This document shows, one piece after another, positions 17,915 to 26,339 of a stretch of DNA of 64,000 nucleotides. Positions within the stretch are counted from its first letter, which is position 1, and every line of letters starts with the position of its first letter. The DNA is from Chitinophagaceae bacterium (lineage in GTDB: Bacteria > Bacteroidota > Bacteroidia > Chitinophagales > Chitinophagaceae), in contig JAFKGQ010000004.1 of the NCBI GenBank assembly GCA_017307755.1, positions 62,001-126,000 of the forward strand. Reading direction: 5' to 3'. Below the pieces are notes generated by a model. The model was given only the letters and a program-made list of their open reading frames with translations. It was not told the DNA's origin and ran no database searches. The translations under genes and the position numbers were made by a program.

Positions 17915-18517
17915 TTATGTAGTTGCTGCTGCCAGCTGCAGCAGCTGCTCGTGAAGGGACAGCACCTGGGGGATCACCGGGTGCTGTTCGTCATTATAGA
18001 TCACTGCATCACAGAGTCTCATCTTGATATCCTCATCTATCTGGTTGCGCATACGTTGCAGGATATCTTCCCGGCTCAGCTTGTCCCGTTGCAAAACCCG
18101 GTGTATCCGGAGAGTAGGAGGGGCGTAGACGCCTATGACAAAATCCATATATCTCACTGCGTCGCTTTCAAAGATCAGGGCTGCCTCCCGGATGGCATAG
18201 GGGGTATGCCCTTCCTGTCTGTCCATCCATTTCTCCCCTGCTGCGATGGTGGCGGGATGGACAAGCGAGTTCAGCAATGCCAGCTTTGCTTTATCTGAAA
18301 AGACTTGTGCCGCGAGGTAGGGGCGATTGAGCCGGCTTTCTGTATAGGCGTTCTCTCCAAAATGGAGGATGATTTGTTGCCGCAATCCCTGGTCTTCCGT
18401 CATCACCCTTTTGGCTTCCTGGTCGGCATAGGCGACAGGGATGCCCAGCACCTCGAAGATGCCGGCCACGGTACTTTTGCCGGACCCGATGCCACCTGTA
18501 AGACCTACTCTGAGCAT
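17915..18517 (-). CDS. coaE: Dephospho-CoA kinase
   Basis: A 200-aa P-loop kinase that catalyses the last step of coenzyme A synthesis, ATP-dependent phosphorylation of dephospho-CoA. The Walker A motif GLTGGIGSGKSTVA is at residues 5-18. Other CoaE blocks are VAYADQEAKRVM, LNRPYLAAQVFSD, NSLVHPATI and EAALIFESDAVRYMD. It is the last gene of the nusB-DUF1573-yajC-coaE run. Only 34 bp separate it from yajC, and those contain a GC-rich hairpin that ends about 10 bases before its ATG, which could attenuate or process the transcript. Confidence 0.95.
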   Translation of the reverse strand: MLRVGLTGGIGSGKSTVAGIFEVLGIPVAYADQEAKRVMTEDQGLRQQIILHFGENAYTESRLNRPYLAAQVFSDKAKLALLNSLVHPATIAAGEKWMDRQEGHTPYAIREAALIFESDAVRYMDFVIGVYAPPTLRIHRVLQRDKLSREDILQRMRNQIDEDIKMRLCDAVIYNDEQHPVIPQVLSLHEQLLQLAAATT

Positions 18518-18520
18518 AAT

Positions 18521-18545
18521 GTAAAAGCCCCGCGATCTGCGGGGC
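18521..18545 (-). terminator. GC hairpin between yajC and coaE (terminator or attenuator)
   Basis: GCCCCGC (18527-18533), loop GATCT, GCGGGGC (18539-18545). Read on the minus strand it is followed by only TTTTAC and then the coaE ATG at 18517. The short T run suggests partial termination or a leader structure rather than a full stop. Confidence 0.5.
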
Positions 18546-18551
18546 CTGTGG

Positions 18552-18893
18552 TTATTTTTTCTCTGCCGGCGCTGCAGCAGCCTTGTTTATATTTTGTGTC
18601 CATTCCAGGGAAATGGCGCTCTTTTCGATCTTCAGATAACTGCCGGGGCTTGTTTCGATCTGGATGGTGCCATCCTCATTTATTTTATTTACCGTGCCAT
18701 GGATACCGGCTATAGTTACGATCTTATCGCCTTTTTGCATATCATCCTGGAATTTTTTTGCCATTTTGGCTTTCTTTTGCTGCGGGCGGATCATAAAAAG
18801 CCAGAACACGAGGATCATACCTCCCAGCAGGATGAGCTGAAAGGACCCGCCTCCGGCGCCTCCCGCCTGTAATAGAACCAATAATTGCGTCAT
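18552..18893 (-). CDS. yajC: Preprotein translocase subunit YajC
   Basis: A 113-aa single-pass membrane protein that accompanies SecDF in the holotranslocase. The TM segment LILLGGMILVFWLFMI (about residues 20-36) is followed by the hallmark RPQQKKAKMAKKFQDD, then the small beta domain GDKIVTIAGIHGTVNKI typical of YajC. An Ala/Pro/Lys-rich tail ends the protein. It lies in the nusB-DUF1573-yajC-coaE run and near, but not cotranscribed with, secDF. Confidence 0.95.
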   Translation of the reverse strand: MTQLLVLLQAGGAGGGSFQLILLGGMILVFWLFMIRPQQKKAKMAKKFQDDMQKGDKIVTIAGIHGTVNKINEDGTIQIETSPGSYLKIEKSAISLEWTQNINKAAAAPAEKK

Positions 18894-18920
18894 TGTGTTA
18901 TTGTTTGTTTGAGTAATTTT

Positions 18921-19355
18921 CTAAGAAGGTTTCTTTTCCACCTGTACGATGAATTCCAATGGGTGCGTACGGGCATCTTTCATATTGGCATAGACATAAA
19001 GGGTCTTGTGGTTGGTGCCCACCCTCCCTTCACTGTTGAAAGAGGCCTTTATCTGTCCTTCCGCACCGGGCTGTATGGGCTCCTTAGGCTGTTCAGCCAC
19101 CGTACATCCGCAACTGGGCTGCACCCTTTCGATCACCAACGGTTTGTTCCCCGTGTTGCGGAAACGGAAGGCGACCTCCAGCTTCTGTCCCTCCTGTATC
19201 TTCCCGAAATCCTTGGCGGAATCCAGCCATGACACTGTAGTCAGCTGGGTGGAGTCCCGGGGAGTGTCGGTATTGGACGCCGTTTCTTTCTTCTCATTGC
19301 CCTGGCATCCGGCCATCAGGATCACAGCCAATATAACTACGGTGATATAACGCAT
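18921..19355 (-). CDS. DUF1573 lipoprotein
   Basis: A 144-aa lipoprotein: MRYITVVILAVILMAGC has a standard lipobox (LMAGC) with Cys17. The mature domain is a single immunoglobulin-like DUF1573 unit with FGKIQEGQKLEVAFRFRNTG, the Cys pair in PSCGCTVAE, and a final beta strand HPLEFIVQV. DUF1573 proteins are abundant in Bacteroidota and surface- or periplasm-facing, with unknown function. Its place between nusB and yajC is a common arrangement in the phylum. Confidence 0.88.
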   Translation of the reverse strand: MRYITVVILAVILMAGCQGNEKKETASNTDTPRDSTQLTTVSWLDSAKDFGKIQEGQKLEVAFRFRNTGNKPLVIERVQPSCGCTVAEQPKEPIQPGAEGQIKASFNSEGRVGTNHKTLYVYANMKDARTHPLEFIVQVEKKPS

Positions 19356-19373
19356 GGGTATTTTTTTGCAAAC

Positions 19374-20303
19374 CTACGGGTTTGCTTTGAAATTGATCTT
19401 ATGCATTTTTTCCTCCCTTACCAGGTCCTTATGGATGTTGTCCAGTATCCCATTGACAAACTGGCCGCTTTGAGGGGTGCTGTATTCCTTGGCCAGGTCA
19501 ATGTATTCGTTGATAGTTACTTTGGGCGGGATCGTTTCAAAATAGAGAAACTCGGCAACGCCCATCTGCATGAGTATCATATCCAGGGTGGCGATGCGCT
19601 CAGGGTCCCAATTCTTCAATTTGGGCTTGATAAGGTCCATCAACACGTCCTTTTTATCTATTACCGTCTGTAACAGCCCTTTGGCGAAGTCCCATTTTTC
19701 CTTGCTGATGATCTCCTGAAAATTGAGGGCCTGGGGTTTGTTAAGGTAGCCCATCACCAACTGGCTTACCATTTCCCCATCATCATCCCAATTGGTGAAC
19801 AGCTCTTCGACATGTGTTTCAAATAGCTGGCTGGACAGCATCAGCCCGGTGAAAATAAATTCAAGGATACTTTTTTCCGACCGTTTCTCCCTGCCTTCTT
19901 CGCTGATGTACTGCTTATATTCTTCCGTTGCCACCAACTCCTGGTAAAGCCGTTTGATCAATTCTTTATTATCCTGCAGGTGAGGCTTATCGGCGCTTAC
20001 CGCTTTTTGCCAACTGGCGTCTTCCAGGATCTTCCACAACACCTCGTTGCCTGCCAGCTTGATATTGACATTAAGGTCCTGGTGGTTCGGAAGATGTTTG
20101 GAAGACCGTATGCGGGAATCCGTCTCGGCATAACGGGCCACTTCCGTGATAAAATAGGTGAGATATGTCAGTAGTTGTCTGGTCTGATCGAAATGTTTCT
20201 GTAAGATTCGTACGTGTTCACCGGGCTTTACAGTGAGTTCCTGTGCTTCCAGCGTATACAAGGTCTGCATTACTTTTACCCGGATATTTCTTCTGCTGAT
20301 CAT
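19374..20303 (-). CDS. nusB: Transcription antitermination factor NusB (long Bacteroidota form)
   Basis: A 309-aa protein that should join NusE (S10) on boxA RNA in rRNA antitermination. The conserved NusB fold is split. The N-terminal block ISRRNIRVKVMQTLYTLEAQ-like start is visible as RRNIRVKVMQTLY. The C-terminal block has WDPERIATLDMILMQMGVAEF and VTINEYIDLAKEYSTPQSGQFVNG (in part). Between them lies a long helical insertion that makes it about twice the size of E. coli NusB, as is usual in this phylum. The frame extends to a TTG at 20330, but that codon is part of a TATATTTG promoter element, so the ATG at 20303 is chosen. Confidence 0.92.
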   Translation of the reverse strand: MISRRNIRVKVMQTLYTLEAQELTVKPGEHVRILQKHFDQTRQLLTYLTYFITEVARYAETDSRIRSSKHLPNHQDLNVNIKLAGNEVLWKILEDASWQKAVSADKPHLQDNKELIKRLYQELVATEEYKQYISEEGREKRSEKSILEFIFTGLMLSSQLFETHVEELFTNWDDDGEMVSQLVMGYLNKPQALNFQEIISKEKWDFAKGLLQTVIDKKDVLMDLIKPKLKNWDPERIATLDMILMQMGVAEFLYFETIPPKVTINEYIDLAKEYSTPQSGQFVNGILDNIHKDLVREEKMHKINFKANP

Positions 20304-20327
20304 TTTTAAGAGCTTAGTTAGCGGCTG

Positions 20328-20335
20328 CAAATATA
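20328..20335 (-). promoter_or_regulatory. nusB promoter -7 element (TATATTTG)
   Basis: Perfect TAnnTTTG on the minus strand, 24 bp before the ATG at 20303. It overlaps the alternative TTG start, which rules that start out if the promoter is used. Confidence 0.6.
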
Positions 20336-20531
20336 CTACGGATTTACCATCTCAGGGATAAATTCAACGATTTTTAAAAAACCTGAAATCTATTGTCATA
20401 GGATTGTCGTATTTATTTCAGGAGATCACCCGGTGGTTGTTGAATGTTGCCGCCCTGCTAATTATCCTCATTCCATAAGAAGCAACCTGCTTTTCATTCA
20501 GGATTTACTACTTAACAATTAATCTTTTTTT

Positions 20532-20960
20532 ATGACAAAAAAGACCCGGATGAGAATTGCCCTTGCGGCACTGTCCGTCTTTGGCTTGTTGATACTCATT
20601 TTGGCTGTGCATATCTATATTGTCACCCGCCCCAAGCCTATCGATGCATACACCAGGGCAATGGCCCGTATCGATATCCGGCAGGCCATCACGCAAGCTG
20701 ATGCGGACAGGATCACTGCCTGGCTCTATGAGCAAAAAGGAGTGGATCGTGTGCTGGTGAACCCAAAGACGGATATTGCCGTATTTACCTTTTTCCCTGT
20801 CCAAACAACGGCGGATCGCATCGTCAGTGATTTCAAGGCCAGTCTCCCATACAAGGCGGAACGCTGTATTCCCAGCGCTGCGGCCCTGAAAAACGGATGT
20901 CCCGTAGCCTCTTCCTCTGTCACTTATAAGATCTACAGCTGGCTTAAAAACATTTTTTAA
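20532..20960 (+). CDS. Membrane-anchored HMA-like small protein
   Basis: A 142-aa protein of unknown function. It starts with a basic tip and one strong TM segment (ALAALSVFGLLILILAVHIYIV, about residues 10-31; quoted here as LAALSVFGLLILILAV), leaving a periplasmic domain of about 105 residues. That domain has a beta-alpha-beta pattern reminiscent of heavy-metal-associated/ferredoxin-like folds: IRQAITQADADRITAWL, then GVDRVLVNPKTDIAVFTF, then TADRIVSDFKAS. The CxxC metal site is missing; two cysteines occur late (RCIPSAAALKNGCP). It is 16 bp before a truncated-haemoglobin lipoprotein, so the two are probably one operon with a shared redox or haem-related role. Confidence 0.7.
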   Translation: MTKKTRMRIALAALSVFGLLILILAVHIYIVTRPKPIDAYTRAMARIDIRQAITQADADRITAWLYEQKGVDRVLVNPKTDIAVFTFFPVQTTADRIVSDFKASLPYKAERCIPSAAALKNGCPVASSSVTYKIYSWLKNIF

Positions 20961-20976
20961 AACAAAAACAGGAAAC

Positions 20977-21582
20977 ATGAAATCGAAGATTCACGAACTC
21001 CTTGGAAAGACAAATATGAATGTGAGTAAATGTAGAAAGAACCTGACTATTCTGGTCGCCGCCCTTGGTATTATCTCTTTTTCAATGTTACAATCCTGCA
21101 GCAAGAGCAGCTCGTCTGCCAAACAAACGCTGTATGATTCGTTGGGGGGGACTACCAAGGTCAACGATCCTGCCAATTCCGGCCAGATGATCGAGAAGGG
21201 GCGCCTGGGCCTGCGTTCGGTGGTGGACAGCGCCATCTTTGTCATTGCAGCGGACAGCAAGATCAACGAATACTTTCAGGTATTGCTGGGAGAAGTAGGA
21301 AGTGGTAATCTCACTGGATTTCAGGCCCTCAGCAAGAACCTGACGGACTTCTTTTGTGTGGCCACCGGTGCGAAGAATTTCTCTTATACCGGGAAGAACA
21401 TGCACGATGCACATGATCCCGCCACCAATTCCCGTATGAACGGGAAGGCTCAAAACAGTGACTTTGACCAGTTCATCGTCGATGTCGTCATTGCCGCCCA
21501 AAAGAATGGGCTGTCCAATCAACTGATCGGCCAGGTAGGCGTAGTGATCAATTCGGTAAGATCACAGGTGGTACAGCGCTGA
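20977..21582 (+). CDS. Truncated haemoglobin (group I type) lipoprotein
   Basis: A 201-aa protein with a lipoprotein signal (LGIISFSMLQSC, Cys41 from the first ATG). It is followed by a globin domain of about 150 residues: TLYDSLGGTTKV at the start, FFCVATGAKNFSYTG in the middle, and NMHDAH, in which His146 is the likely haem-binding proximal residue. The tail QLIGQVGVVINSV matches the last helix of group I truncated haemoglobins. An unusual insertion of about 15 residues follows the His. A second ATG at residue 14 gives a shorter, more standard signal peptide and may be the real start. Being exported, it cannot be a normal cytoplasmic NO dioxygenase; O2/NO binding or electron transfer at the envelope is possible. 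Confidence 0.8.
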   Translation: MKSKIHELLGKTNMNVSKCRKNLTILVAALGIISFSMLQSCSKSSSSAKQTLYDSLGGTTKVNDPANSGQMIEKGRLGLRSVVDSAIFVIAADSKINEYFQVLLGEVGSGNLTGFQALSKNLTDFFCVATGAKNFSYTGKNMHDAHDPATNSRMNGKAQNSDFDQFIVDVVIAAQKNGLSNQLIGQVGVVINSVRSQVVQR

Positions 21583-21601
21583 TTTTATTCTTCTTTTCAG
21601 G

Positions 21602-21628
21602 AAAAACCGGCTTTCAGGCCGGTTTTTT
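21602..21628 (+). terminator. Rho-independent terminator after the globin gene
   Basis: AAAACCGGC (21603-21611), loop TTTCAG, GCCGGTTTT (21618-21626), then TT. It lies 20 bp after the globin stop and insulates groES-groEL. Confidence 0.85.
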
Positions 21629-21629
21629 G

Positions 21630-21645
21630 TGTCAGGGCCTGACAA
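21630..21645. other. Inverted repeat TGTCAGG-G-CCTGACA upstream of groES
   Basis: Seven-base arms around a single G, directly after the terminator and about 110 bp upstream of the groES -7 element. It is not a CIRCE element. It may extend the terminator structure or be a binding site; nothing more can be said. Confidence 0.3.
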
Positions 21646-21755
21646 ACAGCCGGTTGCCCACCTGAAAAATTGACACCCGCCTCAATGCTAACCCCGGAAC
21701 ATTTTAACAAATCTGTAAAAATGACCTGGCTTTTACGTTTGGTATGAATTTCGTT

Positions 21756-21763
21756 TACCTTTG
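21756..21763 (+). promoter_or_regulatory. groES-groEL promoter -7 element (TACCTTTG)
   Basis: Consensus TAnnTTTG, 55 bp before the groES ATG. A TTTG at 21738-21741 could be the upstream element, though the 14-bp spacing is short. No HrcA/CIRCE operator was seen. Confidence 0.6.
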
Positions 21764-21818
21764 TCGCCCTGCAATTGCAGGCTTATCATTCCATCAAAAA
21801 CAATAAATAAATACAACT

Positions 21819-22100
21819 ATGGGCAAAAAGTTAAACGTTACCCCGCTTGCTGATAGGGTAATAGTGAAGCCAGCTCCTGCTGAAGAAAAAACTGCCGGTG
21901 GCATTATCATTCCTGACACAGCCAAGGAAAAACCGCAGCGCGGTACGGTTGTAGCCGCCGGTCCTGGTAAAAAGGATGAGCCGGTTACCGTTAAGATCGG
22001 AGACACGGTCCTTTATGGCAAATATGCCGGTACAGAGATCCAGATCGAAGGTGATGATTTTCTTATCATGAGGGAATCTGACATCCTGGCAATTGTTTAA
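21819..22100 (+). CDS. groES: Co-chaperonin GroES
   Basis: A 93-aa cpn10 that caps the GroEL ring during protein folding. It shows [20 protein letters not shown], with the mobile loop, [12 protein letters not shown], and the C-terminal [18 protein letters not shown] followed by [13 protein letters not shown]. The length is typical. It is 68 bp upstream of groEL, with a weak CTCCC/GGGAG hairpin (22129-22146) between the two. Confidence 0.97.
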   Translation: MGKKLNVTPLADRVIVKPAPAEEKTAGGIIIPDTAKEKPQRGTVVAAGPGKKDEPVTVKIGDTVLYGKYAGTEIQIEGDDFLIMRESDILAIV

Positions 22101-22168
22101 TCCCATTTACATTCATTTTTAAATCTTACTCCCCCTCCAGTGGGAGATCAATCAAAGAATAATCAACT

Positions 22169-23806
22169 ATGGCAAAGCAACTTTTCTTCGATATCGAAGC
22201 CCGCAATAAGATGAAGAAGGGCGTTGATACCCTTGCAAATGCTGTTAAAGTGACCCTGGGCCCCAAGGGACGTAATGTAGTGCTGGAAAAGAAATTCGGC
22301 GCTCCCTCTGTTACCAAGGACGGTGTTACTGTAGCAAAAGAGATCGAGCTGGAAGATCCCATCGAGAACATGGGCGCTCAAATGGTAAAAGAAGTAGCCT
22401 CCAAGACGGCAGACATCGCCGGTGACGGTACTACTACCGCCACTGTGCTGGCCCAGGCCATCATCAGCGAAGGATTGAAGAACGTGGCGGCAGGTGCCAA
22501 CCCCATGGACCTGAAGCGCGGTATCGACAAGGCTGTGGCTAAAGTAGTAGAGAACCTCAGCGGTCAATCTCAGACCATCGGCAATGACAAAAACAAGATC
22601 GAGCAGGTGGCCTCTATCTCTGCCAATAACGACAATGCCATCGGCAAGCTGATTGCCCAGGCTTTTGGTAAAGTAGGCAAGGAAGGCGTCATCACGGTGG
22701 AAGAAGCCAAGGGTACTGAAACCACGGTGGACGTGGTAGAAGGTATGCAGTTTGATAGGGGATATGTCTCTCCTTATTTCGTTACCAACAGCGAAAAGAT
22801 GGAGGCAGAATTGCAGAACCCCTACATCCTCATTTATGACAAAAAGATTTCCGCGATGAAGGATATCCTCCATATCCTGGAGAAGGTAGCGCAGAGCGGC
22901 CGTCCCCTGCTGATCATTGCAGAAGACCTGGAAGGTGAGGCATTGGCTACCCTGGTGGTCAACAAGCTGCGTGGCACCATCAAGGTGGCTGCCGTAAAGG
23001 CCCCCGGTTTTGGCGACCGCCGCAAGGAAATGCTGCAGGATATCGCTATCCTGACCAAGGGTATCGTCATCAGCGAAGAACAGGGTTACAAACTGGAAGG
23101 CGCCGATCTTAGCTATCTGGGTACCGCTGCCAGCGTAACCATCGACAAGGATAATACTACTGTAGTAGGCGGCAAGGGCAAGAAAGAAGACATCACTGCC
23201 CGTGTCAACCAGATCAAGGCTCAGATAGAGACGACTACTTCCGACTATGACAAGGAGAAGCTGCAGGAGCGGCTGGCCAAGCTCAGTGGCGGAGTAGCTG
23301 TACTGTACGTAGGCGCTGCAACGGAAGTTGAAATGAAGGAAAAGAAAGACCGTGTGGACGACGCGCTGCATGCTACCCGCGCTGCAGTGGAAGAAGGCAT
23401 CGTACCCGGCGGTGGCATCGCATACATCCGCGCCATAGAATCCCTGGACAAGGTGAAAGGCGCCAACGAGGACGAAACCACGGGTGTCGCCATCGTAAAA
23501 CGTGCGCTGGAAGAACCTCTGCGCCAGATCGTAGCTAACAGCGGCCTTGAAGGCAGCATCGTAGTTCAGAAAGTAAGGGAAGGTAAAGCCGACTTCGGTT
23601 TCAACGCCCGCACTGAACAGTACGAGAACCTTTTGAAGGCGGGTGTTATCGACCCCACCAAAGTAAGCCGTATCGCATTGGAGAATGCTGCATCCATTGC
23701 CGGCATGTTGCTGACGACCGAGTGTGTCATCGCCGACAAGCCTAAAAAGGAAGAAGCGCATGCTCACCCCGGCGGCGCTCCCGGTATGGGCGGAATGGAC
23801 TACTAA
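22169..23806 (+). CDS. groEL: Chaperonin GroEL
   Basis: A 545-aa 60-kDa chaperonin. Conserved stretches include [17 protein letters not shown], the ATP-binding [33 protein letters not shown] (in part) and [18 protein letters not shown]. It ends in the Gly/Met-rich tail [11 protein letters not shown]. It is the second gene of groES-groEL and is followed by a strong terminator. A long antisense ORF mirrors it but is a shadow. Confidence 0.98.
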   Translation: MAKQLFFDIEARNKMKKGVDTLANAVKVTLGPKGRNVVLEKKFGAPSVTKDGVTVAKEIELEDPIENMGAQMVKEVASKTADIAGDGTTTATVLAQAIISEGLKNVAAGANPMDLKRGIDKAVAKVVENLSGQSQTIGNDKNKIEQVASISANNDNAIGKLIAQAFGKVGKEGVITVEEAKGTETTVDVVEGMQFDRGYVSPYFVTNSEKMEAELQNPYILIYDKKISAMKDILHILEKVAQSGRPLLIIAEDLEGEALATLVVNKLRGTIKVAAVKAPGFGDRRKEMLQDIAILTKGIVISEEQGYKLEGADLSYLGTAASVTIDKDNTTVVGGKGKKEDITARVNQIKAQIETTTSDYDKEKLQERLAKLSGGVAVLYVGAATEVEMKEKKDRVDDALHATRAAVEEGIVPGGGIAYIRAIESLDKVKGANEDETTGVAIVKRALEEPLRQIVANSGLEGSIVVQKVREGKADFGFNARTEQYENLLKAGVIDPTKVSRIALENAASIAGMLLTTECVIADKPKKEEAHAHPGGAPGMGGMDY

Positions 23807-23842
23807 GTGAACCGATGATAATCAATAGGTTCCAAATAGATG

Positions 23843-23872
23843 GAAGGCCCGGCATCCGCCGGGCCTTCTTAT
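23843..23872 (+). terminator. Rho-independent terminator after groEL
   Basis: Perfect 11-bp stem GAAGGCCCGGC (23843-23853), loop ATCC, GCCGGGCCTTC (23858-23868), then TTATTT. It lies 36 bp after the groEL stop. The next gene's frame runs through it from an upstream ATG (23840), which is therefore not the real start. Confidence 0.9.
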
Positions 23873-23890
23873 TTCGTATCTATTACAAGT

Positions 23891-24610
23891 ATGTTCCGGG
23901 TTAAGAAAATAGCGCTGATTATAAGTCTGTTTTTTTTTGCAGGGATTGTCCAGCAGGTGGCTTGTATGAAACACAACAGCAATCCTGTCATGGCGATGGA
24001 CCTGCCAGGCAAGGATACCCTGACGTATCTGGCCCTGGGTGATAGTTATACCATCGGTCAATCCGTGAGGCAGGAAGAACGTTATCCCAACCAGCTGGTG
24101 CGAAGATTGCGGGCGGACAGCCTGGTGTATAAGGACCCGGATATCATTGCTGTCACCGGCTGGACTACGACCAACCTGCTGGCGGCTATGCCGGCTTCTG
24201 TGCCTGTACCTTATCACCTCGTCAGTCTCCTGATAGGCGTGAATAATCAATACCAGCATCATAGCCAGGCTGATTACCGTAGTGAATTCACTTCCCTGCT
24301 GCAGCAAGCCATCCTGCTGGCGGGTAACAGACCCTCCCATGTCATCGTCCTGTCCATCCCTGATTATTCGGTGACTCCTTTTGCCAAAGGAAGCAACACG
24401 GTTCTTATAGCATCACAGATCGATTCTTTTAATTCCATCAACCGGGAGATAGCCTCGGCCTACCAGGTACCCTATGTCGATATTACGGGAGAAAGCCGTA
24501 AGGCGGCAGATGACCCAACCCTGATAGCTGTGGACAGCCTGCATTTCTCCGGCAGGGAATATGACATCTGGGCAGGAATGATGGAGCGTTACATCAGGAA
24601 TATTCGCTAG
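23891..24610 (+). CDS. SGNH/GDSL-family hydrolase, exported
   Basis: A 239-aa esterase/lipase-like enzyme. A signal sequence (MFRVKKIALIISLFFFAGIV) ends near QQVAC, a weak lipobox, so it is secreted or possibly lipidated. The SGNH blocks are visible: block I YLALGDSYTIG with catalytic Ser52, block III LLIGVNNQYQ with the Asn, and block V DSLHFSG with Asp215 and His218. The substrate is unknown (acyl, acetyl-sugar or phospholipid esters are all possible). The start is the ATG at 23891, after the groEL terminator. The stop overlaps the convergent gene's stop in the shared tetranucleotide CTAG. Confidence 0.88.
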   Translation: MFRVKKIALIISLFFFAGIVQQVACMKHNSNPVMAMDLPGKDTLTYLALGDSYTIGQSVRQEERYPNQLVRRLRADSLVYKDPDIIAVTGWTTTNLLAAMPASVPVPYHLVSLLIGVNNQYQHHSQADYRSEFTSLLQQAILLAGNRPSHVIVLSIPDYSVTPFAKGSNTVLIASQIDSFNSINREIASAYQVPYVDITGESRKAADDPTLIAVDSLHFSGREYDIWAGMMERYIRNIR

Positions 24611-26220
24611 TGTTGTATCCGGGGTTCTACCGTAATAGCGATAACACCCGTCCCAATGTCATATGATCTGCCCGCATTTTCCCTTCCTGGTCTGTAGATC
24701 GTCCCAATTCCCCGGCCACAGACATTATTGTCGTTGAGCGGCCATTTCTCCTTGATCACCGGATCACACCAGTAAGATACTGCTTCACCCAGGTCATCCG
24801 AAACATCTGTATAGGTGATCGTAACGGTCTTTGTCACTTTTACGGATGCAGTCAATCCGAATTTCCCCCCTGCCTTTTCGTCGCCGATGGAAAAGTTGGT
24901 GCCGATGTTGGATTCGATCGATCTGGATTCTGTAAGGGTCACGCCCGGATCATATTCAAAAATGGCAAACTTCCATACATCCCCCTGTCTTTTAAAGTTC
25001 CATACGGCTAACTCCAATGGCGACAAACCAAGGCTATTGAATGTTAGGTCCACCGGCTGCGGGCTGGGGTTTGAGGCGTCTGTGACAAAGAATTTACTTT
25101 TGTCTACCGACAGTCTTTTTTTCAAAGGAAAGATAGGATCGCTGTCAGCGGTGTAGACGGTGATATCGAAATCCAGTATATTGCCTTCCGTGATATCGTC
25201 GAACCTCGATCTTGTCAGGAGACTCTCACAGCGAATGGAAGTAATATTTTCCCTGTAGTTATATTTCAAAGGACCCGTGTTAGTGCCCGTAGTAGGATCG
25301 ATACCATAATAGACAAAGTCGCGCACCGTAGCGACATTTTCCGGACAATTGGGGTTGTATATGCTTTTATCGAAAGCGCTTGTCACCAACGGATCAAAAC
25401 GTGACCAGGCTGTCCATCTTGAACAGCCCATGGCGCCTGCAGGCTGTACGGCATGGGGTTTGGCTGCATCCGTAATCATCGAAATCGGGTCGGCTGTCGC
25501 CGAAAACGATCCCCGATGATAAAGATTCTCGTCATAAAAAAAATACATGCGATCCCCGTCTTCAAACACGGGTGCAAGAGACTGCTGGTGCACAAAGGAC
25601 TCTCCGGCCACGGTCACCTGTCTTCCCCTGGCCCTTACTTCCAGAGCCTCGTTATCCTTTATTACGAGGATGGGTTCACCCGGATCTTTAAAATAATCAA
25701 GTTCTACGGTGCTGCCATTGTTGTCATAGGCCAACAGCTTCTTCTTTTCCTTGATGTCCTTTTCGACCCTTACGGCTACAAGCGGCATCTGGCTCTCCGT
25801 CTTCCAGGACTCTGCCGAGAAATTATCCAGGACCGGAACAAGAATGGTTAACAACGGCAGGTTGGCCTCTATCTCTTTCAAAGGGGCCGCCGATCTGTCT
25901 TTTTGGATAATTGCATCCAAATAGGCTCGAAAGCTCTGACCATTGGGTAATATTTTGTCCTTGACCATGGGATAAAGAACATCGTTATCCGCATCGAATT
26001 TCGTGATCGCTTCATTTTTTAAAAAATTTCTGATCATGGGATCCGCAATGGCCTGCGCCAGTGTTTTTGCAAAGTCTGTTTTGTCTTTTTGCAACATTGC
26101 CGCTGTTGCCGGTTGACCGGGGTTGGCTGTGGCCGGGCGCTCATTTTTGTTGCAGGAGGAATAGGCGAAGAACAATAGGATGATTAAGTACAACTTGCGT
26201 TGTGGAATTGACTTTTTCAT
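24607..26220 (-). CDS. Hypothetical lipoprotein, 537 aa
   Basis: No family recognised. The N-terminus KLYLIILLFFAYSSC is a lipoprotein signal with Cys23. The mature protein begins with a Pro/Ala/Thr-rich linker, then an alpha-helical part (about 40-120) with KTLAQAIADPMIRNFLKNEA, then beta-rich sequence. The C-terminal third has TESRSIESNIGTNFSIGDEK, KFGLTASVKVTKTVTITYTD and a final basic segment with Cys residues (CSRW, YWCDP, NVCGRG). It is preceded by a hairpin terminator of the upstream OMP gene and therefore has its own promoter. Probably a surface or periplasmic protein; no enzymatic motif seen. Confidence 0.75.
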   Translation of the reverse strand: MKKSIPQRKLYLIILLFFAYSSCNKNERPATANPGQPATAAMLQKDKTDFAKTLAQAIADPMIRNFLKNEAITKFDADNDVLYPMVKDKILPNGQSFRAYLDAIIQKDRSAAPLKEIEANLPLLTILVPVLDNFSAESWKTESQMPLVAVRVEKDIKEKKKLLAYDNNGSTVELDYFKDPGEPILVIKDNEALEVRARGRQVTVAGESFVHQQSLAPVFEDGDRMYFFYDENLYHRGSFSATADPISMITDAAKPHAVQPAGAMGCSRWTAWSRFDPLVTSAFDKSIYNPNCPENVATVRDFVYYGIDPTTGTNTGPLKYNYRENITSIRCESLLTRSRFDDITEGNILDFDITVYTADSDPIFPLKKRLSVDKSKFFVTDASNPSPQPVDLTFNSLGLSPLELAVWNFKRQGDVWKFAIFEYDPGVTLTESRSIESNIGTNFSIGDEKAGGKFGLTASVKVTKTVTITYTDVSDDLGEAVSYWCDPVIKEKWPLNDNNVCGRGIGTIYRPGRENAGRSYDIGTGVIAITVEPRIQH

Positions 26221-26239
26221 AGTTCATAGTTAGGTTATA

Positions 26240-26278
26240 AAAAAATAGGCATACCAATTTATGAATATCGGTATGCCT
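26240..26278 (-). terminator. Rho-independent terminator of the 26340-27887 gene
   Basis: On the minus strand the stem AGGCATACC/GGTATGCCT (26247-26255 with 26270-26277 and neighbours) with a 14-base loop is followed by ATTTTTTTATAA. It lies about 60 bp after the OMP stop and 20 bp before the next start. Confidence 0.8.
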
Positions 26279-26339
26279 GATAACTATCTATGATCATAAC
26301 TTTTCCACAATCTGTCTCAGATACAGATTTGTACGTAGA

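Noticed and set aside
20304..20330. TTG start of nusB at 20330
   Set aside because: The TTG is part of the TATATTTG promoter element; the ATG at 20303 fits the family.
21583..21818. CIRCE (HrcA) operator upstream of groES
   Set aside because: No TTAGCACTC-N9-GAGTGCTAA-like sequence; the only symmetry is TGTCAGG-G-CCTGACA, which does not match.
22163..23767. 534-aa antisense ORF over groEL
   Set aside because: It mirrors groEL codon by codon, has no independent start signal and shows no known domain; groEL is certain.
23840..23890. Upstream ATG of the SGNH hydrolase frame
   Set aside because: It lies within the groEL terminator; the ATG at 23891 begins a proper signal peptide.
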